DNA of 64,000 nucleotides, taken from positions 992,001-1,056,000 of the forward strand of contig NZ_CP050133.1 in NCBI RefSeq assembly GCF_011612585.1, read 5' to 3'. This stretch comes from Streptococcus cristatus ATCC 51100 (GTDB lineage: Bacteria; Bacillota; Bacilli; Lactobacillales; Streptococcaceae). The notes below the pieces were generated by a model. That model had not been told where the DNA came from. It saw only the letters and a list, made by a program, of their open reading frames with translations, and ran no database searches. The translations under genes and the position numbers were made by a program. Of the stretch, positions 44,482 to 53,207 are shown piece after piece; position 1 is the stretch's first letter; every line of letters begins with the position of its first letter.

Positions 44482-46491
44482 TTAGGCTCCTTTCAGAATA
44501 ATGGGTAAGAAATGCTCCTCTTTATGCGAGCGGTAAAGGAGAATCAGCCATGCATTGGTCGCAAATAATAAGAGCGTGACGAGAGCGATCCACCATTCCT
44601 GTGTGAGAAAGAAAATCAGTACACTACCTAATAGCAGCATGGTAATCTCCGATACGAGCATACTTTGGTGAATTTTCAAGAAGTCCATACCCGCAATCTT
44701 CTTCAGAAAGATCGGTTTTCTAAACTCTTCAAAATAGAGGAAATTCATGGTGTTAAAGAGTAGAATGGAGGTCGCCATTCCGAAGATACCGCCAGCAATG
44801 GCCATTAGGTTCTCTAATTGAATGGATTGCATCATCTGCTGATAGACAGCCGCTGCATAGTCGTATTGACTCACGTTTTTTTCAAGCCCATGCTCAGCTA
44901 CTAGCTTCTTGCTTTTTTCAAGTCCATCAAAATACAGATAAGAATTGAGTTGAGAGAAATAAGGATTGTCGTAGCCACCAAAGCTTTTAGGTCGAACAAC
45001 AACCAAAATCGGATCGGTCAAGAATTGCTGATAATTCACAGGTGTATTGTTGTAAATAAATCGTTTTTGGTTGTTAGGAAGATAGGTCACCCGTGCTTTC
45101 ATAGGCAACTGACTCTTTCCTTGTTCATCATTAGGAGTCAGATAATCTTCATAGCGTTTTTTCAACTCCTCTTCTTGCCCTTTCAACTTTTCAGGGAGCA
45201 AGAGTCCAAATTCTCCAGCTTGCAAGTGATTCAAGCGCTCTTTTTCCTCAGGGGAAACTGAGATCCGTTGGATATCAAGGTAATTTGGAGTGACATACAG
45301 GGTATTGGCAAGAGGATCGTAATCTGTGATTGAAAAATTTCTACCTGTTCTGGGATCATTCATGAAGCCTTTTGAATTAAAAGATACGAGCTGATGATAG
45401 ACCAAGAGACCACCTTTTTTGATGCCAGACTCGATGAGCTTAGACCATTTTGCTCTGTTCTCAATTTGCGTCTCTTTGTTTGTATTCTGTGAAAAATCCT
45501 CCCGATTTACACCAATTTGAACCCAATTCGTCTCTTTAGACCAAGCCACTTTCCCCTCTTGGTAAGTCTGCCAGACAGAACCATAGATACTGACCCGATG
45601 GATAGCAAGGCCAATGAGAGCAACAGCGAGAAATTGACAGGTAAAGAGAAAAACTAAAATCCTTTTTACTGGAATTTTCCCTTTTAAAAGGCTAACCAAG
45701 TGCACCGTCTGGATGCTGAAAGCAAATATAAAGGACAGGAGAGCAGATACGATGAGCAAGAGCGTATTATAAATGATACTACTTGAAATAATGAAGGAAT
45801 AGGCAAAGGGGGTTAATTGTAAGCAATAAATCAAAATGGATCCTAAGGCACTGGCTCCAATACATCCTAAAAGCAGCTCTCTGCTGTCTTCCATGAGAGA
45901 ACGTCCAAAGAGTTGGTACCGTCTCATCCCTGCAATATAACGAATCCCTGCACTCCTCAATTCAAGTGTTTTTTGAATAATGGCCAATGAGCAAAAACTG
46001 ATCATAAAAATAACTAAAGACAAGGATTGGGAACCGGATCCAAAAAATGCCATAAAATTCTGCAAGGAATTAGGCTTATTCATGAAAGTATTTGAGAAAC
46101 CAAGTTCGTGTAGTTTTTGATCCAGCTTTTCAAGTGGTAACTTCCCTGATAGGATATAGTAATTGGTAAGTAAGCTTTTCTTGGAAGCAAGTTCTTTACC
46201 CGCTTTTTTGATGCCCTTTGGCATCTCTCCCTTTCCGTAGAGATCGTAGGAGAACTTGACCTGACCTTGCGAATCCGTTTGTTGAATCTGACGAGCGATT
46301 AAACTATTATTTTCCTTTGCTAACTGATCTAAGTTGGACGAAAGCTCCTCATAGGTGACGTTCTTTTCTTGTTTGAGACCTCCTACCACAGGGAGACTTC
46401 GGTGGATGACCGTATTTGGTGAAATAAAGGCAATCCAAAGAAGAAAGCTGGTGACAAAAAGATTAGAAAAGATAATAAAGACTCGTTTCAT
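44482..46491 (-). CDS. Bacteriocin-associated integral membrane protein (DUF1430-like permease)
   Basis: 669 residues from ATG 46491 (MKRVFIIFSNLFVTSFLLW). An N-terminal helix, a large external domain, three or four helices (about 160-300), a second external domain, and three C-terminal helices (FGMATSILLFNTMNF, VSEITMLLLGSVLIF, LLLFATNAWLILLY) give the FtsX/MacB-like exporter layout of TIGR01654-type proteins linked to lactococcin 972. The frame opens at 46560, but those 23 residues are not family-like; the RBS is weak at both starts. No bacteriocin precursor gene is seen next to it, so substrate and immunity roles are open. Confidence 0.75.
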   Translation of the reverse strand: MKRVFIIFSNLFVTSFLLWIAFISPNTVIHRSLPVVGGLKQEKNVTYEELSSNLDQLAKENNSLIARQIQQTDSQGQVKFSYDLYGKGEMPKGIKKAGKELASKKSLLTNYYILSGKLPLEKLDQKLHELGFSNTFMNKPNSLQNFMAFFGSGSQSLSLVIFMISFCSLAIIQKTLELRSAGIRYIAGMRRYQLFGRSLMEDSRELLLGCIGASALGSILIYCLQLTPFAYSFIISSSIIYNTLLLIVSALLSFIFAFSIQTVHLVSLLKGKIPVKRILVFLFTCQFLAVALIGLAIHRVSIYGSVWQTYQEGKVAWSKETNWVQIGVNREDFSQNTNKETQIENRAKWSKLIESGIKKGGLLVYHQLVSFNSKGFMNDPRTGRNFSITDYDPLANTLYVTPNYLDIQRISVSPEEKERLNHLQAGEFGLLLPEKLKGQEEELKKRYEDYLTPNDEQGKSQLPMKARVTYLPNNQKRFIYNNTPVNYQQFLTDPILVVVRPKSFGGYDNPYFSQLNSYLYFDGLEKSKKLVAEHGLEKNVSQYDYAAAVYQQMMQSIQLENLMAIAGGIFGMATSILLFNTMNFLYFEEFRKPIFLKKIAGMDFLKIHQSMLVSEITMLLLGSVLIFFLTQEWWIALVTLLLFATNAWLILLYRSHKEEHFLPIILKGA

Positions 46492-46603
46492 AAGATCACA
46501 CTTTCTAAAGAGAGATACTTCAAGTTTTTCAAACGACTTTATCCATCTATATAATACCATAAAAATAATATATTAGAAACTATTTATATGTAAAACTGAG
46601 TTC

Positions 46604-46635
46604 AAAAAAGAGATCCGCAAAAGCGAATCTCTTAT
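46604..46635 (-). terminator. Terminator after lplA
   Basis: On the - strand AAGAGATTCGC / GCGGATCTCTT is followed by TTTT. Confidence 0.75.
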
Positions 46636-46639
46636 AGTT

Positions 46640-47629
46640 TTATCCTACTACTGCTTCAGCGATTTCTTCACGGCTGATACCAGCAAAGTAGCGTGTAATA
46701 TCAATAGTTTCTAGAGCCTTAAGGACATCTTCGCGTTCGTATTTCACTCCACGAAGGACATCTTCTACCGCTGCGACGTCTTCAATACCAAAGAAGTCAC
46801 CATAAATCTTGATGTCTTGGATTTTTGATTCAATGACATTAGCGAAGACTTCAACCTTACCGCTAGGGAATTTTGTCCCACGACGGACGTTAAATTCAGG
46901 TGATTTACCGTAGTTCCAGTCCCAAGTTCCAAACTTGGTATCCTTGATGCGGTTGATTTCAGCCAATTCTTCTTCTGAGAAGACGTATTCAGTCATCTCT
47001 GGATATTCTTTTTTCATGTATTCCAATAGCAAATCACGGAATTCTTCAACTGTGATTTTTTCTGGTAATTCATCGATAATATTGGTTACACGGGCACGGA
47101 CAGATTTCACACCTTTTGACTCAAATTTATCTTTTGAAACCTTGAGGGCATTGGCTAAGACCGACAAATCAACGTCAAAGAGCAAGCAACCGTGGTGCAT
47201 GATACGCCCATTGATATAGGCTTGGGCATTTCCGCAGAATTTCTTGCCATCAATCTCAAGGTCGTTACGGCCTGTGAACTCAGCTTTAACACCAAGTTGA
47301 GCCAAGGTATTGATCACTGGAGTTGAGAAGCTCTTAAAGTCAAAGGCCTTGTTTTCATCTTCTTTTGAGATGATCGTGTAGTTAAGGTTGTTTAAATCGT
47401 GGTAAACAGCTCCACCACCACTGATACGGCGGACTACTTCAATGCCATGTTCTCGAACATAATCGCGGTTAATTTCCTCAATAGTATTTTGATGACGCCC
47501 GACAATGATAGATGGTTTATTAATCCAAAGAAGGAAGATTTGGTCCTCATCCAAAAGGTGTTTAAAGGCATATTCTTCCAAGGCAATATTAAAGGCAGTG
47601 TCGTTTGAATGATTGATAATATATTTCAT
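46640..47629 (-). CDS. lplA: Lipoate-protein ligase
   Basis: 329 residues. It attaches free lipoate to lipoyl domains using ATP. The LplA catalytic domain has WINKPSIIVGRHQNTIEEIN, RRISGGGAVYHDLNNLNYTII and GRNDLEIDGKKFCGNAQ; the C-terminal accessory domain is TKFGTWDWNYGKSPEFN onward. Placed at the end of the pyruvate dehydrogenase cluster, so its client is probably the lipoyl domain on Lpd (K43). Lipoate must be scavenged, as no lipoate synthesis gene is seen here. Confidence 0.94.
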   Translation of the reverse strand: MKYIINHSNDTAFNIALEEYAFKHLLDEDQIFLLWINKPSIIVGRHQNTIEEINRDYVREHGIEVVRRISGGGAVYHDLNNLNYTIISKEDENKAFDFKSFSTPVINTLAQLGVKAEFTGRNDLEIDGKKFCGNAQAYINGRIMHHGCLLFDVDLSVLANALKVSKDKFESKGVKSVRARVTNIIDELPEKITVEEFRDLLLEYMKKEYPEMTEYVFSEEELAEINRIKDTKFGTWDWNYGKSPEFNVRRGTKFPSGKVEVFANVIESKIQDIKIYGDFFGIEDVAAVEDVLRGVKYEREDVLKALETIDITRYFAGISREEIAEAVVG

Positions 47630-47644
47630 GATATCCCTTTATAC

Positions 47645-47682
47645 GATAGAGACTGGAAAATACCTTTCCAGTCTAATCTATC
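47645..47682 (-). other. Intergenic hairpin between lpd and lplA
   Basis: AGACTGGAAA / TTTCCAGTCT (10-bp stem, 47650-47674) with an outer GATAG/CTATC pairing and no T run. It could slow 3' decay or uncouple lplA from lpd rather than terminate. Confidence 0.5.
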
Positions 47683-47687
47683 CTTAA

Positions 47688-49391
47688 TTATTTTTTCTTA
47701 GGTGAATGGATGGCCATTCCTAGTACATCCGCAAATGCTTCGTACATCACTTCAGAGTAGGTTGGGTGTCCGTGGATAGTCTTCAGCATTTCTTCAACAG
47801 TGATTTCCATTTCGATAATGCTTGACGCTTCGTTGATCAATTCTGCAGCTGAAGGACCAATGATGTGAACACCAAGGATTTCTCCATATTTCTTATCGGC
47901 GATAACTTTTACGAAACCTTGAGCCGCATCTGATGCAATGGCACGGCCGTTAGCAGCAAAGTTGAATTTTCCGATGGCGACATCGTATTTTTCACGGGCT
48001 TGTTCTTCTGTCAAACCTACTGCTGCTACTTCAGGAAGAGTGTAGATGGCTGCAGGAGTCAAGTTCAATTTAGCAACAGCATGGTTTCCTTTGAGGGCAT
48101 TTTCAGCAGCAACTTCACCCATGCGGAAGGCTGCATGAGCCAGCATCTTAGTACCATTGATATCACCTGGTGCGTAAATACCTGGAACAGAAGTTTCCAT
48201 GTACTCATTGACCTTGATACGGCCGCGATCCAATTCGAACTCGACCTCACCAATACCTTCTAAGTCTGGTACACGTCCGATAGAAAGAAGGGCCTTATCT
48301 GCTAGAATATCTTCTTTTCCTTCAACCTTGATACGGAGTTTTCCGTTTTCTTCGATGATTTCTTCCAACTTGGTTTCAGTTAGAATTGTCATGCCCTTGC
48401 GCTCCAAGATGAGACGAAGGTTTTTAGAAACTTCTGCATCCATAGCTGGGACGATACGGTCCATCATTTCAATGACAGTGACTTTTGAGCCAAATGTCAT
48501 GAAGGCTTGACCAAGCTCAATACCGACAACGCCACCACCGATAATAACCAGATTTTCTGGCACTTCGTTCATTTCAAGAATATCGTCACTGGTCATCACA
48601 AGTGAAGATTCCATACCAGGAACGTTGATCTTGCTGACTTTTGAACCACCGGCAAGGATAATTTTCTTGGTTTCAAGCAATTCAGAACCATTAACCAAGA
48701 CATTCTTATCTTTAGTAATAGTACCAATTCCCTTATGAACAGTAACTCCGTAGCTACGAAGGAGACCAGCAACACCACCTACCAAGGTATTGACAACCTT
48801 AGACTTGGTTTCAAGGAGTTTGTCCATATCTACAGTGAAGTTTGGATTTTCGATGACGATACCACGGTTTGCTGCATGACCGATATTTTCGATGATTTCA
48901 GCGTTATGAAGGTAGGTCTTGGTTGGGATACAGCCACGGTTCAAGCAGGTTCCACCAAGTTCAGATTTCTCAACAAGGGCAACTTTACCACCAAGTTGGG
49001 CAGCTTTAATGGCTGCCACATAACCAGCAGGACCTCCACCAATCACAACGATATCAAAGGCATCATCGCTCTTGCCGTCGTCGTTTGAAGCACTAGCTGC
49101 AGGTGCAGGTTTTGATTCTGGCGCTGCCGCTCCAGCTGTTGGGATGTTTTCCCCTTCTTCACCAAGGTAACCGATAACTTCAGTAACTGGAACAGTTTCA
49201 CCATCTCCTTTGAGGATGGCAATCAAGTAGCCGTCTTCTTCGGCTTCCAATTCCATGCTGACTTTGTCAGTCATGATTTCCAAAAGGATTTCTCCTTCTT
49301 TTACAAATTCTCCGACTTTTTTATTCCATTGGACGATTTGTCCTTCTGTCATATCCACGCCGGCTTTTGGCATAATTACTTCTAAGGCCAT
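47688..49391 (-). CDS. lpd: Dihydrolipoyl dehydrogenase (E3) with N-terminal lipoyl domain
   Basis: 567 residues. Residues 1-80 are a biotinyl/lipoyl domain with the acceptor lysine K43 in MTDKVSMELEA. After an Ala/Pro linker (85-108) comes the E3 flavoprotein: FAD motif DIVVIGGGPAGYVAA, redox disulphide GGTCLNRGCIPTKT, NAD motif VIIGGGVVGIELGQAF, and the C-terminal HGHPTYSEV active-site His. It reoxidises dihydrolipoamide. Because E2 in this cluster has no lipoyl domain, this domain probably carries the swinging arm for the whole complex. Confidence 0.96.
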   Translation of the reverse strand: MALEVIMPKAGVDMTEGQIVQWNKKVGEFVKEGEILLEIMTDKVSMELEAEEDGYLIAILKGDGETVPVTEVIGYLGEEGENIPTAGAAAPESKPAPAASASNDDGKSDDAFDIVVIGGGPAGYVAAIKAAQLGGKVALVEKSELGGTCLNRGCIPTKTYLHNAEIIENIGHAANRGIVIENPNFTVDMDKLLETKSKVVNTLVGGVAGLLRSYGVTVHKGIGTITKDKNVLVNGSELLETKKIILAGGSKVSKINVPGMESSLVMTSDDILEMNEVPENLVIIGGGVVGIELGQAFMTFGSKVTVIEMMDRIVPAMDAEVSKNLRLILERKGMTILTETKLEEIIEENGKLRIKVEGKEDILADKALLSIGRVPDLEGIGEVEFELDRGRIKVNEYMETSVPGIYAPGDINGTKMLAHAAFRMGEVAAENALKGNHAVAKLNLTPAAIYTLPEVAAVGLTEEQAREKYDVAIGKFNFAANGRAIASDAAQGFVKVIADKKYGEILGVHIIGPSAAELINEASSIIEMEITVEEMLKTIHGHPTYSEVMYEAFADVLGMAIHSPKKK

Positions 49392-49437
49392 GTCTTACTT
49401 CCTTTATCTATATCTCTAAAAATAAATACTGTATTAT

Positions 49438-50481
49438 TTAAACCAACATTGAGATTGGGTTCTCAATTAAGGCTTTCAAGTCTTTCATAAACTTAGCACC
49501 AGCCATACCATCTACGACACGGTGGTCAATAGTTAACCCTAGGCTCATGATAGGGCGAATGACAATCTCACCATTGACAACTACAGGTTTCTCTACTGTT
49601 GAGCTAACCCCGAGGATTGCTGAGTTTGGTTGGTTAATGATAGGACCAAAGGACTGAACACCAAACATTCCTAAGTTACTGATTGTGAAAGTTGAATTTT
49701 GGAGCTCACTTGGAGACAATTTGCCATCCAAGGTCCGTCCAATCACATCTTTAAATGCAACTACTAACTCCGAAAGACTTAATTTCTCAGCATTGTAAAC
49801 AACAGGTGTCATCAAGCCATTATCCATTCCCACAGCCATAGCAAGGTTGACATAATTGTGAGTGATAATGGTCTTGCCGTCTTCGGTCAATGAAGCGTTG
49901 ATGTATGGGTGCTTCATCAGTGTCTTAACAACAGCGAGAGAAAGCAAGTCAGTAACCGTAATTTTCTTACCAGTTGCTTCCATGATTGGCTCAAGAACCT
50001 TCTTACGAAGCGCCAACATTTCTGACATATCGACATCGTAGTTGAGCGTGAAGGTCGGCGCAGTTAGGTAGGATTCAACCATACGTTGGGCGATAACCTT
50101 ACGCATTGGTGTCATTGGAATACGCTCAATCTCACCATAAGGAGTGATATTGTCTGGAACTTCTTCCACTTTTTCGATCTGGGCAGGAGACTTGATGGTA
50201 TCGTTTTCGATATTTTCAGGAAGCAAGGCCAAAACGTCCTTCTTCATAATCTTACCACGATGACCTGTTCCTTGGATTTCCTGCCAAGCAATGTTATGTT
50301 CGAGGGCAATTCGTTTTGCAAGTGGCGAAATGCGAACCACGTTTGTGTCTTTATAAGTTTCCACGTCTTCTTTGTGGACACGACCGTTTGCACCTGAGCC
50401 AGAAACGTCGTAGAGGTTGATCCCTAAATCATCCGCTAACTTTCTAGCCGCAGGAGTCGCTCTTAGCTTATCATCAGCCAT
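49438..50481 (-). CDS. pdhC: Pyruvate dehydrogenase E2 (acetyltransferase) lacking a lipoyl domain
   Basis: 347 residues. It begins directly with two peripheral-subunit-binding domains (7-42, RATPAARKLADDLG; 50-86, RISPLAKRIALEHN), then a linker and the catalytic 2-oxoacid acyltransferase domain (about 115-347) with IDHRVVDG and H320. No lipoyl domain precedes it, and no upstream in-frame extension is visible. It transfers acetyl to CoA, using the lipoyl domain supplied by Lpd. It is separated from pdhB by 352 bases of repeats. Confidence 0.95.
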   Translation of the reverse strand: MADDKLRATPAARKLADDLGINLYDVSGSGANGRVHKEDVETYKDTNVVRISPLAKRIALEHNIAWQEIQGTGHRGKIMKKDVLALLPENIENDTIKSPAQIEKVEEVPDNITPYGEIERIPMTPMRKVIAQRMVESYLTAPTFTLNYDVDMSEMLALRKKVLEPIMEATGKKITVTDLLSLAVVKTLMKHPYINASLTEDGKTIITHNYVNLAMAVGMDNGLMTPVVYNAEKLSLSELVVAFKDVIGRTLDGKLSPSELQNSTFTISNLGMFGVQSFGPIINQPNSAILGVSSTVEKPVVVNGEIVIRPIMSLGLTIDHRVVDGMAGAKFMKDLKALIENPISMLV

Positions 50482-50527
50482 GACCTCTCCAATTCTATAC
50501 TAAGATATTAAGGACGAAGAAGGCAAG

Positions 50528-50699
50528 GAAAAAATAGGAGATTGACGATGTGTTCGATGAACACAAGGAAATCTATCTTTTTTTCGCAGACCTCCGTCCG
50601 AATTCAATTACATGATACAAAGGGCATTAAAAGCGACTGAAAAATAGAAAATCGACACTGGCTTCGATGAAACCAAGGTAAATTATCTTTTTTCTGAGC
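50528..50699. repeat. Two imperfect direct copies of a structured ~60-bp element
   Basis: Copy A (50528-50589) and copy B (50639-50699) align over about 60 bp. Both have an outer A-run / T-run pairing (AAAAAATAG / CTATCTTTTTT type) and an inner stem-loop: TGTGTTC-GAT-GAACACA in A and TGGCTTC-GAT-GAAACCA in B. Base changes partly preserve pairing. On either strand they look like terminator or attenuator hairpins, inside the pdhB-pdhC gap. Confidence 0.7.
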
Positions 50700-50754
50700 T
50701 TTTAGCCCACACTAAATATAAATATTAAAAGTACTTATTAGGACCTCTACACAA

Positions 50755-50805
50755 GATTAGATTAGATTAGATTAGATTACATAAAATAATCTATGTAATC
50801 TAATC
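50755..50805. repeat. GATTA pentanucleotide repeat running into a 14-bp hairpin
   Basis: Five tandem GATTA units (50755-50779). The last two form, with the next bases, the perfect stem GATTAGATTACATA (50770-50783) / TATGTAATCTAATC (50792-50805). It lies just after the pdhB stop. Pentamer slippage would alter the spacing but not the hairpin. Confidence 0.8.
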
Positions 50806-50833
50806 CATGAGAAAGCCTTTTCTTTATTATACC

Positions 50834-51826
50834 TTATTCTTTATGATATGTCTTCCGAATAGCGTCTTTGATGCTTTCAACAGTCGGAATCATCGCGTTT
50901 TCCAAGTTTTGTGCATAAGGCATTGGCACATCTTCACCTGCACAACGGCGGATTGGTGCATCTAGATAGTCAAATGCTTCAGATTCAGCAATAATCGCTG
51001 AAATTTCACCAATAAAACCGCTAGTTTTGTGGGCATCATTTACCAGAACAACCTTACCAGTCTTCTTAACAGAATTGATGATAATATCCTTATCAAGCGG
51101 CACCAATGTACGTGGGTCAACGACTTCTACAGAGATACCTTCTTCTGCCAATTCTTCAGCTGACTGCATGACACGGCGCAGCATTTTTCCGTAGGTAACA
51201 ACTGTTACATCAGTACCTTCTTTTTTGATTTCGCCAACGCCAAGCGGAATAACATACTCAGGATCGACTGGCACTTCCCCTTTTTGGTTAAATTCAGACT
51301 TGTACTCAAGAATGATGACTGGGTTGTTATCACGGATAGAAGACTTGAGCAGTCCTTTCATATCCGCAGGTGTACCTGGTGCCACAACCTTAAGTCCAGG
51401 GATATGCGTAAACCAAGACTCTAGAGATTGCGAGTGCTGGGCTGCGGAACCCACTCCATTACCAGCCGCACAACGAATGGTCATCGGAACTTGCCCTTTA
51501 CCACCAAACATATAACGTGTTTTAGCCGCTTGGTTGACGATATTATCCATAGCAATTACAGCGAAGTCCATGAAGGTCATATCAACAATCGGGCGAAGTC
51601 CTGTCATGGCTGCTCCTGCTGCTGCTCCAGAAATCGCCGCTTCTGAAATCGGACAGTCACGTACACGCTCAGGACCAAACTCTTCCAGCATACCAACAGA
51701 TGTTCCGAAATCTCCACCGAAAACTCCGACATCCTCTCCCATCAAGAGTACATTTTCATCGCGACGCATTTCCTCAGACATAGCGAGGATAATGGTGTCA
51801 CGAAATGACATAGTTTTAGTTTCCAT
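50834..51826 (-). CDS. pdhB: Pyruvate dehydrogenase E1 beta subunit
   Basis: 330 residues. The transketolase pyrimidine-binding domain (1-180) has GEDVGVFGGDFG and DCPISEAAISGAAAGAAM, with the Glu that activates thiamine diphosphate. The C-terminal transketolase domain ends with ...MIPTVESIKDAIRKTYHKE. It forms the E1 heterotetramer with PdhA. Twenty bases after pdhA on the same strand. An acetoin dehydrogenase role (AcoB) is the main alternative, but linkage to this E2/E3 set fits PDH. Confidence 0.94.
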   Translation of the reverse strand: METKTMSFRDTIILAMSEEMRRDENVLLMGEDVGVFGGDFGTSVGMLEEFGPERVRDCPISEAAISGAAAGAAMTGLRPIVDMTFMDFAVIAMDNIVNQAAKTRYMFGGKGQVPMTIRCAAGNGVGSAAQHSQSLESWFTHIPGLKVVAPGTPADMKGLLKSSIRDNNPVIILEYKSEFNQKGEVPVDPEYVIPLGVGEIKKEGTDVTVVTYGKMLRRVMQSAEELAEEGISVEVVDPRTLVPLDKDIIINSVKKTGKVVLVNDAHKTSGFIGEISAIIAESEAFDYLDAPIRRCAGEDVPMPYAQNLENAMIPTVESIKDAIRKTYHKE

Positions 51827-51846
51827 TTTCTTTTTTTCTCCTCTCT

Positions 51847-52815
51847 TTAGTCTGCGTAAATATCTTCAAAAGCAGATTCAAGCGGTGGGAATGGGCTTTC
51901 TTCTGCAAACTTTACAGACGCCTCTACTGCTTCTTTGACACTAGCTTGAATAGCTTCTAGCTCCTCCTCGCTTGCAATGTCATTTTCTAGCAAGTAGTTG
52001 CGAAGATTTTCAATGGGATCTTTTTTCTTCCATTCGTCTACTTCTTCACGAGTGCGGTATTTACCCGGATCAGAAGATGAATGTCCTAACCAACGATAGG
52101 TTACACTTTCGATCAAGACTGGTCCTTTACCACTACGAACGTGCTCGACAGCCTTTTGGAAGCCTTCGTAGACATCCAGAACATTATTTCCATCTTCGAT
52201 GAACATGCCTGGGATTCCATAGGCTGCGCTGCGCTCGTGGATGTGTTCCACATTGGTCATTTTCTTGATATCCGCAGAGATTCCATAACCGTTGTTAATG
52301 CAGTAGAAAATAACCGGAAGGTTCCAGATAGAAGCCATGTTTACTGCTTCGTGGAAAACACCTTCGTTGGTCGCACCGTCACCAAAGAAGCAGACAACAA
52401 TCTTGCCTGTCTTCTGCATTTGCTGAGTAAGAGCCGCACCAACAGCGATTCCCATACCGCCACCTACGATACCATTGGCACCAAGGTTTCCAGCATCCAG
52501 ATCGGCAATATGCATAGAGCCGCCTTTCCCTTTACAAGTACCATTGTACTTACCAAGGATCTCAGCCATCATACCATTTAGGTCAATACCTTTGGCAATG
52601 GCTTGACCATGTCCACGGTGATTAGAAGTGATTAAATCATCCGGATTTAAAGCTAACATTGCACCAACATTGGCCGCTTCCTCACCCACTGAAAAGTGAG
52701 TCATGCCTGGAACTTTCCCTTTTTTTACAAGTTGTGCAATTTTTAAGTCCATACGACGGATTTCTTCCATCTTACGAAACATCTCTAATAAGAGAGATTT
52801 ATCTAAGGTTGCCAT
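51847..52815 (-). CDS. pdhA: Pyruvate dehydrogenase E1 alpha subunit
   Basis: 322 residues, a thiamine-diphosphate enzyme. The ThDP motif is GDGATNEGVFHEAVNMASIWNLPVIFYCINN (GDG...NN). RGHGQAIAKG and RYRT-like phosphorylation-loop remnants (YRWLGHSSSDPGKYRTREE) complete the E1-alpha pattern. It decarboxylates pyruvate and, with PdhB, passes the acetyl group to lipoamide. First gene of the cluster, behind a clear promoter. Confidence 0.94.
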   Translation of the reverse strand: MATLDKSLLLEMFRKMEEIRRMDLKIAQLVKKGKVPGMTHFSVGEEAANVGAMLALNPDDLITSNHRGHGQAIAKGIDLNGMMAEILGKYNGTCKGKGGSMHIADLDAGNLGANGIVGGGMGIAVGAALTQQMQKTGKIVVCFFGDGATNEGVFHEAVNMASIWNLPVIFYCINNGYGISADIKKMTNVEHIHERSAAYGIPGMFIEDGNNVLDVYEGFQKAVEHVRSGKGPVLIESVTYRWLGHSSSDPGKYRTREEVDEWKKKDPIENLRNYLLENDIASEEELEAIQASVKEAVEASVKFAEESPFPPLESAFEDIYAD

Positions 52816-52964
52816 TTCTTTGCCTTTCTAAAACCCCATTCAATCGAGTGTACGGGCAGCTGCAACTATTTAAGTTGAACTAGGACACCATGAATATCCC
52901 AAGCGCTCTAGCTGTCCTATCATTCCGAATGATACAGGGTATAAGCATTATTTATTTCCCTTCT

Positions 52965-52993
52965 ATTCTAACGAATATTGTAAGCACTGTCAA
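52965..52993 (-). promoter_or_regulatory. Promoter of the pdh cluster
   Basis: On the - strand: TTGACA (52993-52988), 17 bp, TAGAAT (52970-52965). The leader before pdhA is about 145 nt. Apart from this promoter and the terminator at 53021-53053, I see nothing in the 392-base gap 52816-53207. Confidence 0.8.
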
Positions 52994-53020
52994 AGTTTTT
53001 GCTCAAATTTTTTCACAAAG

Positions 53021-53053
53021 AAAAATCAGCATATCCCATAGATACGCTGATTG
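53021..53053 (-). terminator. Terminator of the ATP-grasp operon
   Basis: On the - strand AATCAGCGTATC / GATATGCTGATT is followed by TTT. It lies about 150 bases after the ATP-grasp stop. Confidence 0.65.
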
Positions 53054-53207
53054 ATAAAACAAAAATAAATATTTCACAAACTATTATGTTTAATTTTTTT
53101 GAATGGTTCAATAGATTCAAAACTAGATTTTCATTCTATTTCCGCAACGCTATTATATATGCTGACTGGATGTTCACCGCTATAAGGAAGCTATTTACTA
53201 TAAAAGA

